Shown here piece after piece: positions 6,404 through 14,334 of a DNA stretch of 17,033 nt. The first letter of the stretch is position 1. Each line of letters starts with the position of its first letter. The position numbers and the translations under genes are program-made. Below the pieces are notes generated by a model. It ran no database searches and was not told the DNA's origin. It saw nothing but the letters and a program-made list of their open reading frames with translations. This stretch comes from Sulfurovum sp. (GTDB lineage: Bacteria; Campylobacterota; Campylobacteria; Campylobacterales; Sulfurovaceae), in assembly GCA_015661535.1 (NCBI GenBank), contig DQVY01000063.1, positions 1-17,033 of the forward strand, in the 5' to 3' direction.

Positions 6404-8980
6404 ATGAAAAACCAATATATGTCTTATAAAGAAAGTTTACACTTTCTTTTCGAAATGGAAAAAAACTATCCTACACTTATAAAAATAGAAAAAATTGGTA
6501 CTACCTATGAAGGACGTGATATTGTTCTTGCCAAAATATCTAAAGATGTGGAAAAAGCAGATGAAAAACCGGCCATGCTTTTTACCGGAAGCATACATGC
6601 CAGAGAGTGGATAGGGCATGAATTGGCACTGAAGTTTATAAGTTACATGGCAGAAAATCAAGACATTGACCCAATACTTGAAAAATCTTTGACAGAATCA
6701 ACGATGTATATGGTACCTTGCCTGAATCCTGATGGATATGAATATTCACGTAAACATTTTTCATTTTGGCGTAAAAATAGACGTAAGAACCATGATGGAA
6801 CCTATGGTGTAGACCTTAACCGGAACTTTTCTATAGGTTTTGTAAAACAATCTGACACAAGTTCTAACGTTTATGGTGGTGAAGAACCTTTTTCAGAAGC
6901 AGAGACATCTGCCATTAAACATTTTGTTGACAATCATGAGAACATTACCATAGCATTCGATTACCACTCACAGGGAAATGTCTTTTTCCCTGCACATAAA
7001 TTTATGCATGAAGCAGAAATAGACGGTACAGATATGAATGTACTTTGTGCCAATATGAATGACGAGTTTGCAAAGGTCACAGGTCGAAAATATGGTATAC
7101 ATAGAGGAAAGCCGCCGGCAGGACTTATCTCTGGCTCTGGACGTGAGTATTATTATTCAAAAGGTATTATTGCTGTCGTTGCTGAGGTGGGGACAAAAAA
7201 CATTCCTGATTATATGAAAAGTATGTCAGGGAGTATTCATGAAAACATACCTGCACTGAAACATGCTTTCTCTGAAGTTGTCAACTACTCTGCATTGGCT
7301 CCTAAAAGAGTAGATGAATTTACGATCGAATGCAGAGATGCCACTTCTGTCACCTTGGTATGGAAGTATGAAATACGTGATGATATATTTTTTGAAATAT
7401 ACAGAAGTACCAAAGACAAAGATGCCTGTAATGAACGTACAAAAGTGGGTATAGTAGGCGACAACAGATTCACAGATGAAGATTTGAATTCATCTACAAA
7501 CTACCACTATACTATTCGTGCTGTCAATAAAAATACAGGCTACAAATCTCCTTTTGCCCCAGTAGTTAAAGTACGTACAGGATTAGGCGATGATGAGTTC
7601 TTTAAACTTATTTTTGCAGAAAAATCAGGTACTGGATATGTGGGAGAATACACAGAAGAACAAAATCGTTCACACTTTGGACAAAACTCTCTTTTTGTGG
7701 GGGTCAATAAATCAAGAGGTATCTGTGATGCTGTGATGAGCTTCAATTTTGACTCCATACCTGACAATGCCATCATTAAGTCTGCCCGCTTTTACATCTA
7801 TCCTATGAACCGTGTAGGCGCGAAGATAGAAAAATATGGTGAGTGGAATCTCTCACTCTTGGATCAAACAAGTTTTTCTGAAATTACAGACTTCAAAGAG
7901 ATTGACAATGCAAGTACCCAAGGTGTCATAGGTCGTGCCATTCAATCAAGTAACCTTACGCAAGGTATTTGGAACCATTGGAGTTTTTCCAAACATGAAT
8001 GTGAGTTGTTGCAGAATGAACTTTCCAATAAAAAAGCTGTATTTCGCATAGATGGCCCCAAATCTTTACCTGAGGGTGAAGATAGTCAAATGATGCAGTT
8101 TGACATTGGTTATGGTAAATATGGCGGCGGCATACATTACCGTCCCATTCTTGATATTAAATATACCCTTGAAAATGAAAAAGTCAAATTACCTGCTGCT
8201 TCCTTTGTCAGTATTTGTACAGACAGGGTAAGAGAGGGGCTTAAATCTGGTTTTGATACAGAGGGTAATCGTGTGTATGGGTATATGGACTTTGACCTTT
8301 CAGAACTGCCGAACCCAGAACATACAATGATCACAAAATGTACCTTACGTATACGCAACAACAATACCTTTAAAACATCCTCTGATGTACGTTTTTATGT
8401 AGAGTTGGTGGAACTTGACGAAGTGGGCACCTATGAAGATATTAAAAATCGTGAAAAAATAGAGTATATTGGCTATGAAGTTGCAGAATCAGACATGGGC
8501 AATAAAGAGTATCAGTATTTTACATTTGACACCTTGTCTAAAAATGTTTTGGATGAGATGCATCAGCAAGGTAAAAAACTGAAACTGGTGATCAAGCCAA
8601 CCTCTGCACTGGGTATAAAAAACCGTATTATAGAGTGGAATGAAGATGCAGAACTCATAGTGAAGTATATACAGAAAAGACGTACTGCTGTAAAACAAGT
8701 AGAAAACTTGAAACTATCCAAAGAAAATAAAATGATAAAACTTTCTTGGGATAAAGTAGAGGATGAAGCACTCAATGGCTACTATGTAGTAAGAAACAGT
8801 TTCCATGTGCCCAAACATTTTATGGATGGTGTAAAGATCTATGGAGGCAAAGATACCTATACCTATGATAATTTTGGTTCGTATAAAAAAGAAAAATATT
8901 ATGCGGTATTTTCTTATGATGATGTACCTAATTTTTCTGATCCGGCCACAGTGAAGTATACGCCTTTAGAGAAATATTGA
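6404..8980 (+). CDS. M14 zinc carboxypeptidase with FnIII and DNRLRE-like beta-sandwich modules (858 aa)
   Basis: Predicted carboxypeptidase releasing C-terminal amino acids. The M14 domain covers residues 1-295 with all expected residues: zinc ligands H65 and E68 (SIHAREW) and H188 (DYHSQG), substrate-binding N139/R140 (VDLNRNF), a Tyr-rich segment near 249 (YYYSKG), and general base E261 (VVAEVG). It is followed by a fibronectin type III-like domain (about 305-392), two beta-sandwich regions resembling DNRLRE modules (about 395-587 with SFNFDSIPDNA; about 592-757 with DFDLSELP), and a final FnIII-like domain (about 765-858). Such modules are typical of secreted proteins, yet there is no signal peptide. 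An in-frame TGA at 6392-6394 rules out an upstream start, and the ribosome-binding site is weak. It has its own promoter just upstream and follows the two ATP-grasp genes in the same direction. The substrate is unknown. Confidence 0.88.
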   Translation: MKNQYMSYKESLHFLFEMEKNYPTLIKIEKIGTTYEGRDIVLAKISKDVEKADEKPAMLFTGSIHAREWIGHELALKFISYMAENQDIDPILEKSLTESTMYMVPCLNPDGYEYSRKHFSFWRKNRRKNHDGTYGVDLNRNFSIGFVKQSDTSSNVYGGEEPFSEAETSAIKHFVDNHENITIAFDYHSQGNVFFPAHKFMHEAEIDGTDMNVLCANMNDEFAKVTGRKYGIHRGKPPAGLISGSGREYYYSKGIIAVVAEVGTKNIPDYMKSMSGSIHENIPALKHAFSEVVNYSALAPKRVDEFTIECRDATSVTLVWKYEIRDDIFFEIYRSTKDKDACNERTKVGIVGDNRFTDEDLNSSTNYHYTIRAVNKNTGYKSPFAPVVKVRTGLGDDEFFKLIFAEKSGTGYVGEYTEEQNRSHFGQNSLFVGVNKSRGICDAVMSFNFDSIPDNAIIKSARFYIYPMNRVGAKIEKYGEWNLSLLDQTSFSEITDFKEIDNASTQGVIGRAIQSSNLTQGIWNHWSFSKHECELLQNELSNKKAVFRIDGPKSLPEGEDSQMMQFDIGYGKYGGGIHYRPILDIKYTLENEKVKLPAASFVSICTDRVREGLKSGFDTEGNRVYGYMDFDLSELPNPEHTMITKCTLRIRNNNTFKTSSDVRFYVELVELDEVGTYEDIKNREKIEYIGYEVAESDMGNKEYQYFTFDTLSKNVLDEMHQQGKKLKLVIKPTSALGIKNRIIEWNEDAELIVKYIQKRRTAVKQVENLKLSKENKMIKLSWDKVEDEALNGYYVVRNSFHVPKHFMDGVKIYGGKDTYTYDNFGSYKKEKYYAVFSYDDVPNFSDPATVKYTPLEKY

Positions 8981-9012
8981 TCTGAGTCAGCGTTGCTTTA
9001 AGTTGGCAGTAA

Positions 9013-9018
9013 TATAAT
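9013..9018 (+). promoter_or_regulatory. -10 box for the lipoprotein pair
   Basis: TATAAT at 9013-9018 lies 36 bases before the ATG of the first small lipoprotein and just after the end of the M14 gene. No convincing -35 box is seen, which is usual for this group. It would drive both lipoprotein genes. Confidence 0.45.
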
Positions 9019-9054
9019 ATTAGAGGTATCCATAAATTAAAAAAGGTGTAAATA

Positions 9055-9228
9055 ATGAAAAAAACCATCATGATATTTTTATCAGGTATTGTACTCTTAG
9101 GACTTAACAGTTGTGCAACTTGGACTGCTGTAAAAAAGGACACAAGAGTAGTCAAAGATGATGTAAAACATGTTTCTAAAAAAGCATGGAAAGACGGTAA
9201 ACAAGCCATACATAAAGCTACAGAGTAA
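9055..9228 (+). CDS. Small lipoprotein (57 aa), function unknown
   Basis: A short reading frame starting at ATG 9055 behind AAAAAGGTG (9040-9048) and ending at TAA 9226-9228. The N-terminus MKKTIMIFLSGIVLLGLNSC is a lipoprotein signal peptide: two lysines, a hydrophobic core and a lipobox ending in C20. After cleavage and lipidation the mature part would be only about 38 residues, strongly basic and helical (KKDTRVVKDDVKHVSKKAWK), tethered to the inner or outer membrane on the periplasmic side. In size and style it resembles entericidin-like small lipoproteins, but I cannot assign a family. The next gene, 31 bases downstream, also encodes a lipoprotein, so the two are probably one operon. Confidence 0.75.
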   Translation: MKKTIMIFLSGIVLLGLNSCATWTAVKKDTRVVKDDVKHVSKKAWKDGKQAIHKATE

Positions 9229-9259
9229 CGCTTTTTAAACAAGCACAAAGGAGGAAAGA

Positions 9260-9649
9260 ATGAAAAAACTATCACATATAGTACTGGCGGCAACAGCAGC
9301 ACTCTTTTTAAGTGCCTGTGCCTCTCATGAGAATTTTGTATTGAAGTATAACGCGTGGATAGGAAAAGATATTAATACTTTTATTTCAAGGGTCGGGTAT
9401 CCTGACAGAACGTACAAATTGCCAAACAGTAAAAACACAGTCTATATTTATGAAGAGTCACGCCTGCAAAGCTACCCGACAATGACCATTGGATATGGCG
9501 GCTTTTACGGTCCTATGTATGGAGGGATGATGTATGGGAATGATATTCAGCAAAAGACATGTAAACTCTTTTTAGAAGTCAATAAACAGCATAAAATCGT
9601 GCGCTGGTCATCACGGGGTAACAGCTGTGTCTCTTCACAGCCATACTAA
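9260..9649 (+). CDS. Lipoprotein with SmpA/OmlA-like fold signature (129 aa)
   Basis: Begins MKKLSHIVLAATAALFLSAC, a clear lipoprotein signal with lipobox LSAC and lipidated C20. The start is set by the strong ribosome-binding site AAAGGAGG (9247-9254). Residues 30-68 (WIGKDINTFISRVGYPDRTY ... YIYEES) show the pattern common in small envelope lipoproteins: a Trp-Gly start, a helix, a GYP turn, then a beta strand. A Gly/Met/Tyr-rich segment follows (76-93, IGYGGFYGPMYGGMMYG). Two later cysteines (C102 and C123, by estimate) could form a disulfide. It probably resides in the outer-membrane inner leaflet or periplasm; a role in envelope assembly is plausible by analogy only. It converges with the metallo-beta-lactamase-fold gene with two bases between stop codons. 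Confidence 0.82.
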   Translation: MKKLSHIVLAATAALFLSACASHENFVLKYNAWIGKDINTFISRVGYPDRTYKLPNSKNTVYIYEESRLQSYPTMTIGYGGFYGPMYGGMMYGNDIQQKTCKLFLEVNKQHKIVRWSSRGNSCVSSQPY

Positions 9650-9651
9650 GA

Positions 9652-10542
9652 TTAGTTTTTTACCCGATATATACTAAGGTCATTTGCAAATTGCAGAGGG
9701 CCTTTGTAGTGTTTACGTATGTCTTTTGTACTTTCAGTTTCACGCCCAAGTGTTCTTAGCATCCTGTGTGAAAGTACAAGTTTTTTAACTTCTGCTTCTT
9801 GTGCAATATCCCCTATAATATCTGGAGTCATGTGAAGTTTGGCACCTACACCTTTTGTACCTTTGGGTACAGCATTGTGTGCTACTAAAATAGTGCTGTT
9901 CTTGGCCAATGTTCCCAAGGTATGGTAGTCTCCGTTCATGTCACCAGAGAAAGTGATGCTTTTATTACCTATGTCTACCCTGTAGGCTACAGCAGGGATA
10001 GGCCCATGATGTACGCTTATTGCCGAGATACGCAGGTTACCTAGTGTATAAACGACCTTTGGTTTGCGTGTATCCTCAATGGTGTGTGTTTTAAGTTGCA
10101 GACTGGCTGAACCATCGAGATGGTCACCCAAGTACTGCCATGCGCCTTTGTCATTTTCAAAAAGTCTTTCTATAAAATCTTCCGTACTTGGCATAAATTT
10201 GTTTTCATCAGGTCCAAATATGTGTAGTTGCCCTGATGCAGAGGTAAAAAAGCTTGATTTTACTAGAGCCGGGAGGTCTGCGGTATGGTCTACATGAAGA
10301 TGTGTGAGCAGTATGACATCAAGGTCTTGTATCTTGGCTCCTGCTTCTTCAAAACGTAGGCTGGCACCCCCGCCAAAGTCTATGAGTATACGGCTTTTGC
10401 CATCTATCCAGACAATGTATGCAGAAGAAGCACGTTTGTCTCCACTTTCTGGTCCGCCAGAACCTAAGACCTGCAGCCTAATATTTGTTTGCGTAAACAC
10501 TAACGTAGAGAAGAGAGACAGCAATAAAAGATATTTTTTCAT
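9652..10542 (-). CDS. Exported metallo-beta-lactamase-fold hydrolase (296 aa)
   Basis: Predicted periplasmic zinc hydrolase of the metallo-beta-lactamase superfamily, closest in style to the RNase Z/arylsulfatase/phosphodiesterase branch. From ATG 10542 the protein begins MKKYLLLLSLFSTLVFTQ, a signal peptide. A longer reading from TTG 10554 adds four residues before it; I prefer 10542, where GGA sits seven bases upstream. Metal-binding residues are H81, H83, D85 and H86 (LTHLHVDHTADL), H178/H179 (SVHHGP), D201 (FSGDMNG) and H259 (VLSHRM). The early GSGGPESGDKRASSAY segment is typical of this branch. The substrate cannot be told; cyclic-nucleotide or sulfate-ester cleavage are both possible. 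It is divergent from the DoxX gene, with promoters sharing a 93-base gap. Confidence 0.85.
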   Translation of the reverse strand: MKKYLLLLSLFSTLVFTQTNIRLQVLGSGGPESGDKRASSAYIVWIDGKSRILIDFGGGASLRFEEAGAKIQDLDVILLTHLHVDHTADLPALVKSSFFTSASGQLHIFGPDENKFMPSTEDFIERLFENDKGAWQYLGDHLDGSASLQLKTHTIEDTRKPKVVYTLGNLRISAISVHHGPIPAVAYRVDIGNKSITFSGDMNGDYHTLGTLAKNSTILVAHNAVPKGTKGVGAKLHMTPDIIGDIAQEAEVKKLVLSHRMLRTLGRETESTKDIRKHYKGPLQFANDLSIYRVKN

Positions 10543-10592
10543 AATATGGTCCAATGATGGATTAGTGCATAGAAGCTACACATTTAAAATTG

Positions 10593-10598
10593 TATAAT
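10593..10598 (+). promoter_or_regulatory. -10 box for the doxX-like/gltB-like pair
   Basis: TATAAT at 10593-10598, 38 bases before the ATG, in the gap shared with the divergent metallo-beta-lactamase-fold gene. On the opposite strand the overlapping bases read TATACA, so a divergent -10 may share the same site. No -35 box is evident. Confidence 0.45.
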
Positions 10599-10635
10599 CA
10601 TTCTATGTAATATCTGTGTATTTTGGAGGAGTGTT

Positions 10636-11079
10636 ATGTTTAAAAATATGATGGGTGAAGTTGCCGTACTTTTTTCCTACCCGAAGCATTTATTTATCTT
10701 GTTTGCCAGATTGGTCATAGCCTATGGTTTTACCAAACCGGCATTAATGAAGCTTCATGACATGGAATCAACAGCAGCTTGGTTTCACAATTTGTCTATT
10801 CCATTTCCAACATTCTCTGCATACTTTGTCACCGGTATAGAAGTAATAGGTATTGTGCTTCTTCTTATAGGCTTGTTTACACGGCAGGTTTCTATATTTC
10901 TTATGTTTGTCATGCTGGGGGCTATACTCTTTGTACATGGACCACATGGGTACTCTGTGGCAGAGAATGGTATTGAGATCCCACTCTATTATTTTTTGTT
11001 TTTATCTATTTTTGCTGCCTTTGGTGCAGGTAAATATTCTTTAGATCATGTACTGTTTAAGGATGACAACAATGAATAG
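10636..11079 (+). CDS. DoxX-family integral membrane protein (147 aa)
   Basis: A four-helix inner-membrane protein of the DoxX type. Hydrophobic segments lie at about 18-33, 61-81, 84-101 and 113-131. Recognisable features are ARLVIAYGFTKPALMKL in and after helix 1, the GIEVIGIVLLLIGLFTRQ segment, and HGPHGY before the last helix. The ribosome-binding site GGAGGA (10625-10630) is strong. DoxX proteins are poorly understood; some belong to quinone-linked or redox-stress complexes, but no residue here proves an enzymatic role. It overlaps the next gene, a membrane-anchored FMN/Fe-S protein, by eight bases, so the two are translationally coupled and may form one membrane complex. Confidence 0.85.
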   Translation: MFKNMMGEVAVLFSYPKHLFILFARLVIAYGFTKPALMKLHDMESTAAWFHNLSIPFPTFSAYFVTGIEVIGIVLLLIGLFTRQVSIFLMFVMLGAILFVHGPHGYSVAENGIEIPLYYFLFLSIFAAFGAGKYSLDHVLFKDDNNE

Positions 11080-12775
11080 TGAAAAACTTTTTTCAAATTT
11101 CCCACTTCTATCGGCAGATTGGGGTGCATTAATAAAAGTATTGATCGTTGTCTTGGTCTTGGTACTTTTGGCAATGTTTATTTATGACAGGTTCATACAA
11201 AGAAAAAATCAACTGCTTATTAATTTTCCTCTCATAGGACGTTTACGTTACGTGTTTTATGCCTTGCGAGGCCCGATGCGTCAATACTTTGGCGATGAAA
11301 CTTTTTATGACTCTTTTGAGAAGTTATTGTGGGTCAATAAAGTAGCTGCAGGTAAAAATCCTTACCTCTCTTTTTCACCTACAAAACCCTATGGAAATCA
11401 AAAAACACTTTTTAAACATGCCAATTTTGTAAAAGAAGTCAGTGAAGTCGAAGAAGATTTTTCTGTTACCTTCGGAAAAGGGAGAAAAATACCCTTTGTA
11501 AGCAGCAGTATAGTAGGGCGTTCAGCTATGAGTGATGGTGCTATATCACCAGAGGGTACACGTGCATTTTCCATAGGTGCGAGAAAAGGAAATTTCTCTA
11601 TAAACACAGGGGAGGGAGGATTGACCTCAAACTTCTTGGCTTCTCTCAATGTGGAAGACTGTGAGTGTACGGATTACCTGGAAGTAAAAAAGGGCACATG
11701 GTTTGCTAAAGGAGCATATAAAATATTACGTATTTTAACCAATAAAGAAGTCTCACAACGTGTATACAGAAAGATGGTGGTCCGTCAAAAAAACAGAGGG
11801 TCCTTTATATTTGACAATAAAAAATTACTTTATTTTCGTATAGACTGGACAAAACCTCTGGCATATTTTCCTAAGCAAGTACCAAGTTCTGTACCTGACA
11901 TTACTTTTCAAATGGGTTCAGGACTTTATGGTGTACGTCACCATGATGGCTCTTTTGATCCTGAACGGTATCAAAAGGTCATGCGTTTTGCCAAAATGAC
12001 TGAAGTGAAACTAGCACAGGGTGCCAAACAAACGGGAGGGAAGCTTTTGGCTGCCAAAGTGAGTGATGATATTGCTTATTATAGGGGTATACCAGCACAT
12101 GAAGACCTTATAAGCCCCAATCGTTTCCCTTATGCTTCAGATATGGAAACACTTTTTGATTTTATCTCAGAGCTTCAAGACCTTTCAGGAAAACCGGTAG
12201 GGTTTAAAATCGTGATCTCTACAAAAGAAGATTTCGAAAGTTATGCTAAAGCATTGAAAAAAAGAAAAGAAGAAGGCAAAAGCATTGCGGATTTTCTTAC
12301 TATTGACGGAGGTGATGGCGGTTCTGCCACCGCACCACTGGAAATGATGTCTAAAATAGGATTGCCTATACGTGAGGCATTAGATATCGTAGTGCCCATA
12401 TTGGAAAGGTACGGACTAAAAGAAGATGTAAAGATCATTGCAGCCGAAAAGGTACTTACACCTGATGATGTCATTGAATTACTCTGTCACGGGGCTGACT
12501 TTATAAACATTGCCCGGGGTTTTATGATATCTGCCGGATGTATACGTGCAAGAGAGTGCTCCGGAGCGGGAGGACGCAACTGTCCTGTTGGCCTTGCTAC
12601 TATGGATGAGGGGAAACGAAGCAAATACCTTGTTCTTCAAAAAGCAAAACATGTTGCCCATTATCACAATGCACTTTTACAAGGTGTACGCTCACTTATG
12701 GCAGTGATGGGGAAAACAAAAGTTTCACAGTTGTCGATGGATGATTTAATGGCACGAAAATCACTGAACCTATGA
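11072..12775 (+). CDS. Membrane-anchored FMN-binding glutamate synthase family protein (567 aa)
   Basis: Homologous to the central FMN/3Fe-4S domain of glutamate synthase large subunit, as in stand-alone YerD-type proteins, and lacking the glutaminase domain. One transmembrane helix (about 18-38) is followed by the family's FPLIGRLRYVFYALRGPMRQYF region. The FMN barrel shows SPEGTRAFSIGARKGNF plus INTGEGG and TIDGGDGGSATAPLEMMS. Three cysteines, C490, C496 and C504 (ARECSGAGGRNCPVGLAT), are placed to bind the Fe-S cluster. I chose ATG 11072: AAGGA (11059-11063) is eight bases upstream, whereas the in-frame ATG at 11048 has no such site and adds nine doubtful residues. The true reaction of such stand-alone proteins is not settled; electron transfer or glutamate formation from ammonia are options. 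Confidence 0.88.
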   Translation: MNSEKLFSNFPLLSADWGALIKVLIVVLVLVLLAMFIYDRFIQRKNQLLINFPLIGRLRYVFYALRGPMRQYFGDETFYDSFEKLLWVNKVAAGKNPYLSFSPTKPYGNQKTLFKHANFVKEVSEVEEDFSVTFGKGRKIPFVSSSIVGRSAMSDGAISPEGTRAFSIGARKGNFSINTGEGGLTSNFLASLNVEDCECTDYLEVKKGTWFAKGAYKILRILTNKEVSQRVYRKMVVRQKNRGSFIFDNKKLLYFRIDWTKPLAYFPKQVPSSVPDITFQMGSGLYGVRHHDGSFDPERYQKVMRFAKMTEVKLAQGAKQTGGKLLAAKVSDDIAYYRGIPAHEDLISPNRFPYASDMETLFDFISELQDLSGKPVGFKIVISTKEDFESYAKALKKRKEEGKSIADFLTIDGGDGGSATAPLEMMSKIGLPIREALDIVVPILERYGLKEDVKIIAAEKVLTPDDVIELLCHGADFINIARGFMISAGCIRARECSGAGGRNCPVGLATMDEGKRSKYLVLQKAKHVAHYHNALLQGVRSLMAVMGKTKVSQLSMDDLMARKSLNL

Positions 12776-12784
12776 TGGTTTTTT

Positions 12785-12793
12785 TGATATAAT
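12785..12793 (+). promoter_or_regulatory. Extended -10 promoter for greA
   Basis: TGATATAAT (12785-12793), an extended -10, preceded by a run of seven T (12779-12785). The predicted start near 12800 leaves a leader of about 28 bases. The T run after a short AACC...GGTT hairpin (12768-12781) may also help end the upstream transcript, but that stem is very weak. Confidence 0.55.
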
Positions 12794-12827
12794 ACATTCA
12801 ATTAATATCATTATACAAGGATAAATC

Positions 12828-13316
12828 GTGCAAAAAGAGCCGATGCTAAGAGTAACATATAATAAACTATCAGAAGAACTTGAGCAGTTGAAAACTGTTG
12901 AGAGAGGTGCTATCGCACTGATCATTGATGAGGCAAGAGCACAGGGTGACTTGAAGGAAAATGCTGAATACCATGCTGCCAAAGATGAGCAGGGACTGAT
13001 GGAAGCACGTATCATTGAACTTACAGACGTGATCGGACGTGCACAGGTGGTTGATCCGTCTACCCTGGCACACGACCGTGTCTCTTTTGGTTCAAGAGTA
13101 GAGTTAACAGACCAAAATACAGATGAAACACTTATCTACACCATTGTTGGCGGACAAGAGTCTGATCCCAGCAGAGGTTTGATCTCTATTCAGTCTCCTA
13201 TGGCCAGAGCACTTTTAGGTAAAGAAGAGGGTGATGAGGTATCGTTAACCTTGCCAACGGGTAAAAGAACATATGACATTGAAGAAGTGTCGTATGTAGA
13301 AATCGTAGTACAGTAA
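12828..13316 (+). CDS. greA: Transcription elongation factor GreA (162 aa)
   Basis: Binds RNA polymerase through its secondary channel and stimulates cleavage of backtracked RNA. The N-terminal coiled coil (about 1-75) carries the diagnostic ARAQGDLKENAEYHAAKDEQ segment, with D41 and E44 at the tip where the E. coli protein has the same acidic residues. The C-terminal FKBP-like domain (about 80-162) contains SFGSRVELTDQ and SPMARALLGKEEGDEV. Length is normal for the family. The start is GTG 12828, with AAGGA (12817-12821) six bases upstream; it retains the QKEPM N-terminus typical of Campylobacterota GreA, which the later ATG at 12843 would remove. Ten bases separate it from argC, so both are probably one transcript. 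Confidence 0.95.
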   Translation: MQKEPMLRVTYNKLSEELEQLKTVERGAIALIIDEARAQGDLKENAEYHAAKDEQGLMEARIIELTDVIGRAQVVDPSTLAHDRVSFGSRVELTDQNTDETLIYTIVGGQESDPSRGLISIQSPMARALLGKEEGDEVSLTLPTGKRTYDIEEVSYVEIVVQ

Positions 13317-13326
13317 GAGGTTTTAA

Positions 13327-14334
13327 ATGTTTAAAGTAGGAATTGTAGGTGCAAGTGGCTATACAGGCCTGGAACTGGTAAAAATGTTAGTGACACATCC
13401 GGGCTTTCAATTAACATATCTTGCCACAACGCAGGGTGATACGATGATAGAACAACTGCATCCTTCTCTTGAAGATGTGATCAGTCTTCCTGTCGAAAAA
13501 GCCGATGTGGCTTCTGTAGCAGCATCTTGTGAACTTGTTTTTCTTGCACTCCCGCATAAAACGTCTATGGGCTTTGCAAAAGACCTTTTAGACAAAGGGG
13601 TCAAAGTCGTGGATCTCTCTGCCGATTACCGTTTAGATCTTGACACCTATGAATCACATTATTGTGAGCATGAAGATGTGGCACATTTGGATGGTGCAGT
13701 GTATGCCTTGGTAGAGTATTACCGTGAGGCATTAAAAACAACCAATTTGGCAGCAGGTCCGGGATGTTACCCTACGGCAACTTTATTGGGTATTTTGCCC
13801 TTCATTCCGTACATAGATGAAAATGCACCACTTTTTGTAGATGCAAAGTCAGGTTTAAGTGGGGCGGGTAAAAAACTGACAGAGATGACAAGTTTTGTCA
13901 ATATGAATGAAAATATCTTTGCCTACAACCCGTTAAAACATCGTCATGCACCGGAAATTGCAGAGAAGATAGAAAAAGTACATGGGGTAAAAATGAATGT
14001 GAACTTCGTACCCCACCTCATTCCTGCAACCCGTGGTGAATTGGTCTCTGTCTATGCGACACTCAAAGAAGAGATTGACCCTCTTGAAATACTTAAAAAG
14101 CATTATGCATATGACCCCTTCATTCGTATACGTGAAACACCTGTAGACATCAAGAGCACGGCAGGCACACATTTTTGTGACATCTTTGCAGCCAAAAATG
14201 GAAATGCTTTGTTTGTAAGTTCTGCCATAGATAACCTATTGCGTGGTGCGTCATCACAGGCTTTAGTGGCAGCGAACTTGATGTGCGGATATGAAGAAGG
14301 CTTGGGTATACCGGTTATTTCGTATATGCCGTAG
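13327..14334 (+). CDS. argC: N-acetyl-gamma-glutamyl-phosphate reductase (335 aa)
   Basis: Third step of arginine synthesis: NADPH-dependent reduction of N-acetylglutamyl phosphate to the semialdehyde, in the cytoplasm. The N-terminal Rossmann motif is GIVGASGYTGLELVKML. The catalytic Cys is C147 in AAGPGCYPTATLLG, where most relatives have Asn-Pro-Gly-Cys-Tyr, so G144 or G146 replaces the usual Asn-containing lead-in; the Cys is intact. DAKSGLSGAGKK (172-183), HRHAPEI (205-211) and the C-terminal LRGASSQALVAANLM complete the family signature. The start ATG follows AGAGG (13316-13320 region) ten bases after greA. Its TAG lies inside the GTAG head of the palindromic element that follows. No other arginine gene is in the window. 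Confidence 0.95.
   Translation: MFKVGIVGASGYTGLELVKMLVTHPGFQLTYLATTQGDTMIEQLHPSLEDVISLPVEKADVASVAASCELVFLALPHKTSMGFAKDLLDKGVKVVDLSADYRLDLDTYESHYCEHEDVAHLDGAVYALVEYYREALKTTNLAAGPGCYPTATLLGILPFIPYIDENAPLFVDAKSGLSGAGKKLTEMTSFVNMNENIFAYNPLKHRHAPEIAEKIEKVHGVKMNVNFVPHLIPATRGELVSVYATLKEEIDPLEILKKHYAYDPFIRIRETPVDIKSTAGTHFCDIFAAKNGNALFVSSAIDNLLRGASSQALVAANLMCGYEEGLGIPVISYMP

Noticed and set aside
8928..9302. A 124-codon minus-strand open frame with hydrophobic character
   Set aside because: It is antisense to the end of the M14 gene and to both lipoprotein starts, has no ribosome-binding site worth noting, and its hydrophobicity is the mirror of A-rich plus-strand codons.
10543..10554. TTG start for the metallo-beta-lactamase-fold protein
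   Set aside because: It adds Met-Asp-His-Ile before a standard MKK signal peptide start; the ATG at 10542 has GGA at good spacing.
11048..11071. Upstream ATG start for the glutamate-synthase-like protein
   Set aside because: It lies deep in the DoxX coding region without a ribosome-binding site; AAGGA supports ATG 11072.
12768..12785. Possible intrinsic terminator after the glutamate-synthase-like gene
   Set aside because: The stem is just four or five pairs (AACC/GGTT) before the T run, and the T run is explained equally well by the greA promoter.
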